This document shows, piece after piece, positions 1 to 7,627 of a stretch of 64,000 nt of DNA. Source of the DNA: Chitinophaga sancti (lineage in GTDB: Bacteria; Bacteroidota; Bacteroidia; Chitinophagales; Chitinophagaceae); contig NZ_CP139247.1 in the NCBI RefSeq assembly GCF_034087045.1, positions 4,986,001 to 5,050,000 on the forward strand, written 5' to 3'. The notes under the pieces were generated by a model. It saw only the letters and a program-made list of their open reading frames with translations, searched no databases and was not told the origin of the DNA. Made by a program: the position numbers and the translations under genes. Each line of letters starts with the position of its first letter. Within the stretch, counting starts at the first letter, position 1.

Positions 1-528
1 CTCACGGGGTTGGGAATGGAACCTTTATTAAAAGAGTTCACAGGTTCAGAACTGATCCAGGAAGCCGGTTGGTACCAGCAATACCTGACAGAAGATGTGA
101 AAATCACGTATGTGCCTGCACGTCACTGGGGCAAGCGCGGCGCTTTTGACACCAACCGCCGCTTATGGGGTGGGTTTGTAATAGAGTCTGCACAGCGTCG
201 TATTTATTTCGGTGGCGACAGTGGGTATGATACCCATTACCAGCAATTGAAAGAAGTGTTTGGTGGATTTGATTATGCTTTGCTGGGTATTGGTGCGTTT
301 GAGCCGGAGTGGTTCATGCATCCGGTACATCAGTCCCCCGCACTGGCTATTAAGGCTATGGAAGAGCTGAATGCAGGGTATGCCATTCCTATGCACTTTG
401 GTACTTTTGATTTGTCTGATGAACCACTGGATATGCCGCTGAAAGTTTTTAAACAGGTGGCTACGGAACATGGATTGGAAAAGCGGATCAAGCCGCTCCG
501 CATTGGCGAAGCTTGGCACCTGGCCTGA
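1..528 (+). CDS. MBL-fold metal-dependent hydrolase, NAPE-PLD/UlaG-like, 5'-truncated by the window edge
   Basis: The reading frame is open from the first base of the window, so the N-terminal half lies upstream. The visible 175 residues carry the C-terminal half of a metallo-beta-lactamase fold: HWGKRG, then IYFGGDSGYD (metal-ligand Asp region), then GAFEPEWFMHPVHQSP, and the final HFGTF histidine strand. This arrangement is that of the NAPE-PLD/UlaG group of MBL phosphodiesterases or lactonases. No signal peptide can be judged because the start is missing. The substrate cannot be inferred. A 26-base stretch of this coding sequence (407-432) recurs exactly after the stop codon. The family call is firm, the activity is not. 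Confidence 0.85.
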   Translation, partial: LTGLGMEPLLKEFTGSELIQEAGWYQQYLTEDVKITYVPARHWGKRGAFDTNRRLWGGFVIESAQRRIYFGGDSGYDTHYQQLKEVFGGFDYALLGIGAFEPEWFMHPVHQSPALAIKAMEELNAGYAIPMHFGTFDLSDEPLDMPLKVFKQVATEHGLEKRIKPLRIGEAWHLA

Positions 529-763
529 TAAGAGGTGATTGAATTTATTTGGAAACTAAGTATTGATAAGCTGCGCTTAATTTAGCACCTGTGTACTATT
601 GATTTGTCTGATGAACCACTGGATTCATTTAGAATCTAAGAATTAATAAACTGCACTTAATTTAGTACCTGTGTTATATTGTTCCTGTAAGTATAAATAA
701 GGTTCATATTTAAGTAATCAGAGTTATAATACTGCTATTTCCCCACGGGAAAATGGCGTATCA
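529..763. repeat. Intergenic region with partial tandem duplication of the preceding gene end
   Basis: Bases 599-624 repeat coding bases 407-432 exactly, at an offset of 192 bp. The following segment, about 625-684, is a diverged copy of 545-604 (shared blocks CTAAG, CTTAATTTAG, ACCTGTGT) at an offset of 80 bp. The pattern fits a 192 bp tandem duplication of the gene's 3' end whose second copy then lost about 112 bp. No gene or clear terminator is seen in the rest of the region. Confidence 0.75.
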
Positions 764-817
764 TTGAGTGGTACAGGTCACAGGAGCATTTTGTTCATCC
801 ATAAACCTTTCCACTCT

Positions 818-1660
818 ATGAAAATCATAACTGTAGTACTGCTAGCTATAAGCATCCCTTTTTTAATTTCCTGTGGTAAGCAATGGCAGGAGAAAGTCCC
901 TGCCGCCGTCAGCGCAAAAACCATTGCTGCTGCCGAAGCTGCCGAAACATGGGAAACAGTATTAGATGGCAATTCATTTGCCGATTACACTGCTTTTGAA
1001 GCTGCATGGAACTACCTTTATCCATGGGGTTCCGATCATAACGGTACTGCACGTATGTATGGAAGCAGTACAGATCACAACCACATTTACCTGAACAACG
1101 GTGTGCTCACTATCAAAGCGGCAAAGATCACCTGGGACGAGGGCACCAGCTCCTCCAGTCCTTATCTGGCCATTCATTATCATTCAGGTGCAGTCAATAC
1201 AAAAGAACATGTGCTGGTCAATGACCAGTTTCCCAACTGGGAAGTAAAATGTGATTTTCAGGTACCTACTGTCACCGGCTCCTGGCCGGCTTTCTGGCTC
1301 ACTGGTGTGAACAGCTGGCCTCCTGAAAGCGATATTATGGAGTTCAAAGGAAGCGCTACCAACTGGCAGAACACTTTCAGAACATCCTCCGATGTATCCA
1401 GTACTTTGACCACAGTGTCTTCACCAGGTAGCTGGCATACTTACCGGGCATGGATCACGAAGGTAAGTGATACTAATGTAGACATTCACTACTATATAGA
1501 CGGTGTTTGGAAAGCGGTACACAATGCCAATTTTGTAGGCAAACCATTGTATGTGATCATTAACATGCAAATGGAAGGATCCAGTGGAACACCCGGGCCT
1601 ACGGCAGATACGTACCTGTATGCGAAGAATATTTATATAGGCAGAACACGTACTTATTAA
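818..1660 (+). CDS. GH16-like family lipoprotein
   Basis: Predicted secreted beta-glucanase-like (laminarinase/agarase superfamily) enzyme of 280 residues. The chosen ATG at 818 gives a lipoprotein signal ending in LISC with the lipid-anchored Cys at residue 19; the frame is open upstream to 764 but those residues do not resemble a leader. The concanavalin-like fold signature WPAFWL is followed by WPPESDIMEF, which contains the GH16 catalytic pattern E-x-D-x-x-E (E170, D172, E175). The C-terminal strand with YIDG and IINMQM also fits GH16. The polysaccharide target is unknown. It stands alone, 290 bp after the MBL gene. PL7/alginate-lyase-like folds look similar but lack the ExDxxE motif. Confidence 0.78.
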   Translation: MKIITVVLLAISIPFLISCGKQWQEKVPAAVSAKTIAAAEAAETWETVLDGNSFADYTAFEAAWNYLYPWGSDHNGTARMYGSSTDHNHIYLNNGVLTIKAAKITWDEGTSSSSPYLAIHYHSGAVNTKEHVLVNDQFPNWEVKCDFQVPTVTGSWPAFWLTGVNSWPPESDIMEFKGSATNWQNTFRTSSDVSSTLTTVSSPGSWHTYRAWITKVSDTNVDIHYYIDGVWKAVHNANFVGKPLYVIINMQMEGSSGTPGPTADTYLYAKNIYIGRTRTY

Positions 1661-1701
1661 TTTACGCTACCTGTGACCTGTACATTTTACTTTTCAGCTG
1701 G

Positions 1702-1893
1702 TTCAATGATGCTTGCAGCAATCAATGCCTACGCCCATCAGGCCTAAGTTTCAATGATTCTTGCAGCAATCAATGCTTACGCCTATCAGGCTTAAGTTTC
1801 AATGATTCTTCCAGCAATCAATGCTTACGCCTATCAGGCTTAAGTTTCAATGATGCTTGCAGCAATCAATGCCTACGCCCATCAGGCCTAAGT
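1702..1893. repeat. Four tandem 48-bp units derived from the 3' end of the nhaP-like gene
   Basis: Units start at 1702, 1750, 1798 and 1846 and differ by only a few substitutions. The last unit overlaps the C-terminal codons and stop of the minus-strand antiporter gene (stop at 1866-1868), so the three outer units look like downstream copies of that gene's end. Each unit contains an imperfect inverted repeat (CTTACGCC, TATCA, GGCTTAAG) that could form a small hairpin. The region lies between convergent genes and may act as a terminator substitute. Confidence 0.85.
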
Positions 1894-3125
1894 TTCAACC
1901 ATTTTACCAGCAACGGTAGTGTCAGCCCCTGCATAACAAGAGAAATAACGACGACCATTACCGCAATAAAAATAATAGTATCCCTTTGTGGAAAAGGCAC
2001 TCCGCTATCCAGTTTCTCCGGCAGGGCCAGTGCCGTGGCCAGCGATACAATACCACGCATGCCAGACCATCCTACAATCAAACATGTCTTCCAGTCCAGT
2101 AATGCTTTTTTATGCCTGTCCGTACCGGTTTTACGGAAAGTGAGGTAGTGCCTGTGACTCTCCAGAAAGATGCGTACTACCCGGATGGCAATAGTCACGA
2201 ATACAATCAGGAAACTATAACCGATCAATGGCAGGATCTGTATACTCTTTACATTATGAATAACGTATGGAAATTCCAGCCCGATAAGAATAAATACAAG
2301 CCCGTTCAGGATGAAAACGATAATATCCCAGAAGGCTTTCGATTGCGCTTTTGTAGCAGCAGGAAAATACATACTGGTGAGCCTGGCCGTTAATACCCCT
2401 AATACCACCACCGCGATCACGCCTGATACATGCAGGTCTTCCGCCAGTGAATACGTTACAAAAGGAAATAGTAATGTAAAGCTGATAGCTACTATACCAT
2501 TCTGCCTGGTATGATGTAAGATGAATTGTAACAACTTTCCTGCAACAGCTCCCAGCAGCACCCCACCAGCAATGAGCAATATAAATTGCCCGCCAGCTTT
2601 GTACCAGATAAATGAACTACCTGCTACTGCCGCTACTGCAAAACGGTAAGCGATCAGACCGGAGGCATCATTGATGAGGCTTTCTCCCTCGAGGATGGTG
2701 AGTGTCTTGTGAGTGAGGCCCAATCCCTTCGTGATACCCGTAGCTGCCACCGCATCTGTGGCAGATAAAACGGCTCCCAACACGAAGGCTAACGGCCATG
2801 GCATGCCCATAAGAAAATGCGCCAATAAGGCTATTCCCCCGGTAGTGATGAATACCACCGTAAAGGCCAGCGTATTGATGGTCTTACCATTATTTCTAAA
2901 TTCCTGTACATTGATATTACATGCTGCATCATACAGCATAGGAGGGAGGAATATCAGGAATACGATCTCCGGACTGATCGTGATCTGTGGCATGCCGGGT
3001 ACAAAGCCCAGTGCAATACCAGCACTAACGAGTAATACCGGGTAGGGTTTCCTGAGTTTATCTGCAAATGCCGAGAGTGCCATCATGACACCCAGTATAA
3101 GCATGACGATGCTGTAATTTTCCAT
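1866..3125 (-). CDS. Na+/H+ antiporter, CPA1/NhaP type
   Basis: Inner-membrane monovalent cation/proton antiporter of about 419 residues with roughly a dozen hydrophobic helices. Family signatures seen are FLPPMLYDAA, GAVLSATDAVA (the CPA1 ion-binding TDxxA motif), LEGESLINDASGL, and a late GMRGIVSLATALALP helix. The start is placed at the ATG at 3125; a further upstream ATG at 3152 would add nine residues that are polar and unlike a helix start. The frame ends within the 48-bp repeat, so the last ten residues (LKLRPDGRRH) are encoded by the repeat unit. It follows the sulfotransferase gene closely on the same strand and may be cotranscribed. Ion specificity cannot be told from sequence. Confidence 0.88.
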   Translation of the reverse strand: MENYSIVMLILGVMMALSAFADKLRKPYPVLLVSAGIALGFVPGMPQITISPEIVFLIFLPPMLYDAACNINVQEFRNNGKTINTLAFTVVFITTGGIALLAHFLMGMPWPLAFVLGAVLSATDAVAATGITKGLGLTHKTLTILEGESLINDASGLIAYRFAVAAVAGSSFIWYKAGGQFILLIAGGVLLGAVAGKLLQFILHHTRQNGIVAISFTLLFPFVTYSLAEDLHVSGVIAVVVLGVLTARLTSMYFPAATKAQSKAFWDIIVFILNGLVFILIGLEFPYVIHNVKSIQILPLIGYSFLIVFVTIAIRVVRIFLESHRHYLTFRKTGTDRHKKALLDWKTCLIVGWSGMRGIVSLATALALPEKLDSGVPFPQRDTIIFIAVMVVVISLVMQGLTLPLLVKWLKLRPDGRRH

Positions 3126-3153
3126 TTGGCGCAAATGCGCGCAAAATAACAAA

Positions 3154-3984
3154 TTATTTTAATAAGCTATGTAATAATAACTTAGCCTGCAATGCTTCGG
3201 CTTCGTCCAGCAGACTTTTATCTTTAACATACGCCGCCACATCCCATACTTCACTCAGTAGTTTTTCCTTGTACACCTTAGCGAAATCATGGTAGGTTAA
3301 GTCTAGTTGCCATTGCCTGGTGAGGTAATCAAAAATTTCCTGACTGGTACCGGATAAACGGGAATGATCTACGACCAGGTAGGTGCCTGCTGGTTGTATC
3401 AGTAAATGCTGTTGTATTTCCCTGTTATAGAGAATCCATGTTTTCAGATAGTATTCACTATACTTTTGCAGCAATTTCTTTTTGCGGATATCGCTCCTGT
3501 AATATTTCCAGATGAGTTGCCGAATGCCGCCTATAGCAGCATATTTCAGATCTGTACTTTTATGGTGCCGGCTAATGAGTGAGCTCACCACACTCCGGTA
3601 ATCCCTGAGTATGACAAGGTATTTTGCCCCGGGTAGCAATTCCCTGTAAGTACGCAGGAACAGGCAGGTACGGGGATCTTTCCAGCCCCATTGTGGTTGT
3701 GCCTGTTGTTTTTTCTGCATCAGTGTACGTAATGAATCCAGCTGCTCCTCACTGATAGAACAAACAGGTGTGTCGATAGTTCCGTCCCCTGATCCAAATT
3801 GCTCCAGCAGGATGTGCCTGTGTGCTTCTACAAAATCAATATCCTCAAAATGCCCGTCTGTATTACCAATGCCGGCGCCTAAAAACTGCTCACCCAGGTG
3901 CAGGCCACACTTGTACAGCCAATGGGTAATCAATGAAGTACCTGACCGGTGCATACCGGTAATCACTAAAACTTTATTGTTCAT
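3154..3984 (-). CDS. PAPS-dependent sulfotransferase family protein
   Basis: Cytosolic P-loop sulfotransferase of 276 residues that would transfer sulfate from PAPS to an acceptor. The 5'-phosphosulfate-binding loop TGMHRSGTSL is at residues 9-18. A GWKDPRTCLFL segment (100-110) and the 3'-phosphate-binding ILRDYRSVVSSL segment (125-136) follow in the right order. There is no signal peptide or membrane helix. It starts 6 bp after the APS kinase stop, so the two genes form a tight operon in which the kinase can supply PAPS. The acceptor (carbohydrate, lipid or small molecule) cannot be inferred. Confidence 0.85.
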   Translation of the reverse strand: MNNKVLVITGMHRSGTSLITHWLYKCGLHLGEQFLGAGIGNTDGHFEDIDFVEAHRHILLEQFGSGDGTIDTPVCSISEEQLDSLRTLMQKKQQAQPQWGWKDPRTCLFLRTYRELLPGAKYLVILRDYRSVVSSLISRHHKSTDLKYAAIGGIRQLIWKYYRSDIRKKKLLQKYSEYYLKTWILYNREIQQHLLIQPAGTYLVVDHSRLSGTSQEIFDYLTRQWQLDLTYHDFAKVYKEKLLSEVWDVAAYVKDKSLLDEAEALQAKLLLHSLLK

Positions 3985-3990
3985 AGTTGT

Positions 3991-4548
3991 TTATGCTGTT
4001 ACTGCCTGGTAACGTCTGGTTTGTGTTTGAATAGATGCCTGGATAAAATTGAACAGCTCATTGGTGCAGGCCGTTACTGTTTTTTCGTTGGTCTTTAAGT
4101 GCAGGTCTGGCGATAGAGGTACTTCGAAAGGATCGTTTACGCCGGTCAGGTTACGCAGTTTATCAGGATGGTTATCCGGTAGCATAGCCCGTTTATAAAG
4201 TCCCTTGGTATCCCGCTGTACAAGTTCTGTCACCGGGCAATCCACGAACACCGTTTTCACTTGTTCATAGGCGCTAGTCAGTTCCTCGCGCATGGCGTGG
4301 TATGGATTGATCGCACTGATAATGCAGATAATGCCGTGCCCGGAAAGGCGGCTGGCCACAAACCCCAGTCTGCGTATATTTTCGCAACGGTCTGCTTTGG
4401 AAAAGCCCAGGTCTTTGCATAAGAATTCCCGGTAGTTGTCTCCGTCAATGATTTCGACGGGCGTGCCATACGCCATCGCCTTCCTTTTAACACTGGTGGC
4501 AATTGTAGTTTTTCCTGCTCCGGAAAGTCCGCATAATTGAATAATCAT
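3991..4548 (-). CDS. cysC: Adenylyl-sulfate (APS) kinase
   Basis: Phosphorylates APS to PAPS using ATP. The 185-residue protein has the Walker A GLSGAGKTT at 7-15, DGDN at 35-38, FSKADRCENIRR at 49-60, KGLYKRA at 115-121 and NLTGVNDPFE at 133-142, all characteristic of CysC. At the position of the conserved ISPYR-type serine the sequence reads INPYH, so the usual phospho-accepting Ser is Asn here. No ATP sulfurylase genes are adjacent, so this copy looks dedicated to feeding the sulfotransferase next to it rather than to sulfate assimilation. First gene of the minus-strand cassette. Confidence 0.92.
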   Translation of the reverse strand: MIIQLCGLSGAGKTTIATSVKRKAMAYGTPVEIIDGDNYREFLCKDLGFSKADRCENIRRLGFVASRLSGHGIICIISAINPYHAMREELTSAYEQVKTVFVDCPVTELVQRDTKGLYKRAMLPDNHPDKLRNLTGVNDPFEVPLSPDLHLKTNEKTVTACTNELFNFIQASIQTQTRRYQAVTA

Positions 4549-4851
4549 CGCATATTGAATTTACAGGTTGACAATAAGCCGCAGATAATGGAATAACAGG
4601 TTACATGGTGGGTAAATAGCAGATGGTAGGGGACAGATAGATGATAGTTCGCAATCAATATCCTTCAGCTATGTTTGATATGGTAATGTAAATTAGTAAA
4701 ATTCTTCATAAATCATTCCCGAATACGATAGATTTTTAAAAAGTATCGACAAACGGTGATTTGAAATGGTTTATGGTATCGTGTCAGTGATACTTTTTTT
4801 ATACATTTATGCCCGATTTACCACCACCACCTCCGGTAATTTTTTACTTTG
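4549..4851. other. Divergent intergenic region between APS kinase and PL11 genes
   Basis: About 300 AT-rich bases separating divergently transcribed genes, so it should hold both promoters. Short inverted repeats are visible (CGATA/TATCG around 4727-4749 and GTATC/GATAC around 4777-4794). I see no TAnnTTTG element at a convincing distance from either start and no gene. Confidence 0.4.
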
Positions 4852-5607
4852 ATGAATAAGTTAATTGTATTGTTATGCCTATGTTCCACGGTTTTTGGGC
4901 AAAGAAACATGGAGTACCTGGACAGGGGAATAGTGGTAGTACGTCATCAGCGGGATAGCGTATTCCTCAGCTGGCGCCTGTTAGCCACAGACCCCGTACA
5001 GGTGGCCTTCAATATTTATCGGGATCATCAGTTACTGAACAGTCAGCCTTTACGTAAGGCAACCTGTTTTACAGCGCCTTTGGCAGATACTACTACGGAT
5101 AGTAAATGGACCGTTGTGCCTGTGATCAATGGCCGTGAGTACCCGGGAAGTGATAAATTTTTGTTAAAAGCACATATGCCTGTGCAGCAGTATCTCAATA
5201 TACCTTTACTGCGCCCTGCCGGTAAGTATAGTGCCAACGATGAGACGGTTGGTGACCTGGATGGCGATGGCCGTTATGAGATTATATTGAAATGGGAGCC
5301 CGCCAATGCAAGGAATCCACCACAGACAGGACTGACAGATAATCAACTGGTAGATGCCTATACACTGAATGGGAAATTTCTCTGGCGAATAGACCTGGGT
5401 AAAAATATCGGATCAGGTGCTGCCTATACACAGCTGCTGGTGTATGACCTGGATGGCGATGGTAAGGCTGAATTAGTATGTAAGACAGCCGATGGCAGCA
5501 TAGATGGTACAGGCAAAATTATTGGCGATGCAAATAAAGACTGGCGCAAACTCACAGATGAACATGATGGGAAATATGGAATCTACCTGGTCCAGACAAG
5601 TAATTAG
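4852..5607 (+). pseudogene. Rhamnogalacturonan lyase (PL11-like), truncated
   Basis: The N-terminal part is a good match to family 11 rhamnogalacturonan lyases: a signal peptide (MNKLIVLLCLCSTVFGQ), then MEYLDRGIVVV, VFLSWRLLATDP and the calcium-binding propeller motifs DLDGDGRYEIILKW and YDLDGDGKAELVCKTADG. Family members are about 600 residues, but this frame ends at 251. After GDANKDWR the sequence jumps to KLTDEHDGKYGIYLVQ, which reads like an extreme C-terminus, so an in-frame internal deletion of several hundred residues is likely. The intact downstream acetylesterase starts 21 bp later. The start is the ATG at 4852. Loss of most of the propeller should abolish lyase activity; it could still be an expressed fragment. 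Confidence 0.7.
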
Positions 5608-5628
5608 TGATTTTAAAATTTATCAATA

Positions 5629-6399
5629 ATGTACAAACTGTTGTTAACTGTTATCACCGCTGCTTTTTTAATGAGCGCCGCGCCGCATAAGCCCACCTTG
5701 TACCTGATAGGAGATAGTACTGTTAAAAACGGGAAAGACAAGGGAGACGGCGACCTGTGGGGATGGGGGCATTTTATCGCCGACTATTTTGATACCACAA
5801 AAATTAAGGTGGTCAATCGTGCCCTGGGAGGTACCAGCAGCCGTACTTACAGAACGAAGGGGCTCTGGGATTCTGTATTGGCAAAAATACAACCTGGTGA
5901 TTATGTCATCATGCAGTTTGGTCATAATGATGGTGCGCCATTAGATGATACGGCCCGGGCCAGGGGTACGATCAAAGGTATTGGGGATGAACAAAAGGAG
6001 ATCTATAATCCTATTACAAAGCAACAGGAAGTGGTGCATAGTTACGGCTGGTACCTGACGCAGATGATCAGAGAAGCAAAGGCAAAAGGTGCTGTTCCGG
6101 TAGTGTGCTCACCCATCCCACGCAATGTATGGAAGGATGGAAAAGTTGCACGCAATAATAATGATTATGGCTTATGGGCAAAGCAGGTGGCAGAGAAAGA
6201 AGGGGTTGCTTTCATCGATCTGAATACATTGATTGCAGATGTATACGACAAGGAAGGTGAGACAAAAGTAGCGGGTACTTATTTCGGTACCAAAGATCAT
6301 ACGCATACGATAGAAGTGGGGGCGAAGCTGAATGCAGCTGAAGTGATAACCGGAATAAAAGGAGTAAACAAGTTGAGCCTGAACAAATATCTAAAATGA
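5629..6399 (+). CDS. Rhamnogalacturonan acetylesterase-like SGNH hydrolase (CE12)
   Basis: Predicted secreted esterase removing acetyl groups from rhamnogalacturonan or related pectin backbones. The 256-residue protein has a signal peptide ending near AAP, then the SGNH blocks: GDST (Ser30), ALGGTSSRT (block II Gly), GHND (98-101), and DHTHT (223-227), which supplies the catalytic Asp223 and His226. Length and blocks fit CE12 (RhgT/YesT-like). It lies 21 bp downstream of a truncated PL11 lyase on the same strand, so the two were probably one pectin-degradation operon. Confidence 0.85.
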   Translation: MYKLLLTVITAAFLMSAAPHKPTLYLIGDSTVKNGKDKGDGDLWGWGHFIADYFDTTKIKVVNRALGGTSSRTYRTKGLWDSVLAKIQPGDYVIMQFGHNDGAPLDDTARARGTIKGIGDEQKEIYNPITKQQEVVHSYGWYLTQMIREAKAKGAVPVVCSPIPRNVWKDGKVARNNNDYGLWAKQVAEKEGVAFIDLNTLIADVYDKEGETKVAGTYFGTKDHTHTIEVGAKLNAAEVITGIKGVNKLSLNKYLK

Positions 6400-6430
6400 T
6401 CTTCCTGTTCTTTTCTAAAATACTCTTCCT

Positions 6431-6458
6431 GCCCTGCCGGGAAATTTGCCGGCGGGGC
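6431..6458. terminator. Hairpin terminator between convergent genes
   Basis: Stem GCCCTGCCGG (6431-6440) pairs with CCGGCGGGGC (6449-6458), ten pairs with one G-U, followed by TAACTTTTAT. It lies 32 bp after the acetylesterase stop and just beyond the end of the convergent regulator gene. Confidence 0.6.
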
Positions 6459-6469
6459 TAACTTTTATA

Positions 6470-7096
6470 TTAAGAATACAACTGCACTTTCTCAATCATC
6501 TCCACGATATTTGATACCTGGAGTTTTTCACAAATCCTTTTCTTATACGTACTGACAGTAGATACCTGCAGGCTCAGTTTCTCCGCAATGTCCGCCACAC
6601 TCAATCCCTTAATGAGCAGCTGCATAATATTGCTTTCCCGGTTAGAGAGCCGGTCCAGCGGGTTGATGTTATTTTTCTTCCTGGTAATATTATTAAGGAG
6701 GGTTTGCTTCAGTGCAGGGCTAAGGTATTTTTCATCTCTGAGCAGACTCTTTGTGGCATTTTTGATTTCTTCTATACCCATTTTTTTGGAGAGGAAACCA
6801 TCAGCACCAGCTTCGAGATAGCGCCAGCCGAAAATCTGTTCGTCATAACTGCTAAAGATGAGTATCTTAATCTCAGGATGCCTTAAGCGGATAACATCCA
6901 GCATCTGATGATTATTACCACCAGGCATGTCGATGTCGAGAATAACAAGGTCAAAAGGTTTTGAGGACAAGATTTTCAACGTTTCTTCAAAACTCCCTGC
7001 TTCACTCACATGAACATCTTCGATGGATTTTTGCAAAATGAGAGTTGTTCCATATCGTACAACCTCCTGATCGTCTACAACTAAAATGTTAGGCAT
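6470..7096 (-). CDS. Response regulator, NarL/FixJ (LuxR-type) family
   Basis: DNA-binding regulator of 208 residues. The receiver has the acidic pair VVDDQ (8-9), the phospho-acceptor Asp54 in VILDIDMPGG and the conserved Lys in FLSKK near 104. The C-terminal LuxR-type helix-turn-helix begins at LSNRESNIMQLLIKGLS and continues with IAEKLSLQVSTVSTYKKRI. No histidine kinase gene is adjacent, so the partner is unknown. Its C-terminal end faces the esterase gene across a terminator. Confidence 0.92.
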   Translation of the reverse strand: MPNILVVDDQEVVRYGTTLILQKSIEDVHVSEAGSFEETLKILSSKPFDLVILDIDMPGGNNHQMLDVIRLRHPEIKILIFSSYDEQIFGWRYLEAGADGFLSKKMGIEEIKNATKSLLRDEKYLSPALKQTLLNNITRKKNNINPLDRLSNRESNIMQLLIKGLSVADIAEKLSLQVSTVSTYKKRICEKLQVSNIVEMIEKVQLYS

Positions 7097-7627
7097 ATAG
7101 TGATATTAGGTAAATATACGGGGTAACGCTTAAAGATCAAAACCTTACTGCCTTTTTTTGTAGTAAAAATTCTACAAGAGATTACAACTCTTACTAACAA
7201 TTGGATATATTAAGATATATAATTTTGTTTCATGTGATTTAGTGTAGTTTGTGTGTGCAAATTTTTAAACAGCTATAAGCCGGGGCAATCCTTTTATCAA
7301 CAAAACCCTCACTTCATCAGGTACAAAGAAGAGCGAACCAGCCACGCAAGAGGCGTGCTTTCTTTTTTCTAATCAGCTATTTTATTTTAAACAATGAACA
7401 ATATAAGTGATTGAGCGGCGTAAGTTGCTCAAAAAGACTATTACCTATCCTATATCCCTATCCTACGTACGAACAAGGGGGCTTTTCTGTCTGGCCTCGG
7501 ACGGTAAAAGCCCCCTTACTATTTCTCCTTTTGGTTAATATTTTGTACATTCATTTTTCTGTGCTTCAGAAATAAGCACTACAATGGATACTATTCTTAT
7601 GCCACGTTAAAAAACTAAAACATCATC
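7097..7627. other. 530-bp gene-free region with two hairpins and a promoter-like site
   Basis: No protein-coding gene is visible. A Bacteroidota-like -7 element TAATTTTG is at 7220-7227. A short hairpin CACGC/GCGTG at 7343-7357 is followed by CTTTCTTTTTT, resembling an intrinsic terminator. A second, perfect 12-bp inverted repeat AAGGGGGCTTTT (7475-7486) / AAAAGCCCCCTT (7507-7518) has a 20-base loop and no long T run. Together these could bound a small RNA at about 7230-7370, with the second hairpin in the leader of the isomerase gene. Confidence 0.4.
7230..7370 (+). ncRNA. Possible small RNA between a promoter-like site and a terminator-like hairpin
   Basis: The segment begins just after TAATTTTG (7220-7227) and ends at the CACGC/GCGTG hairpin with a following T-rich run (7358-7370). 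It has no open reading frame of note. No known RNA family was recognised, and the -33 element is not clear. This is inference from two signals only. Confidence 0.2.
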
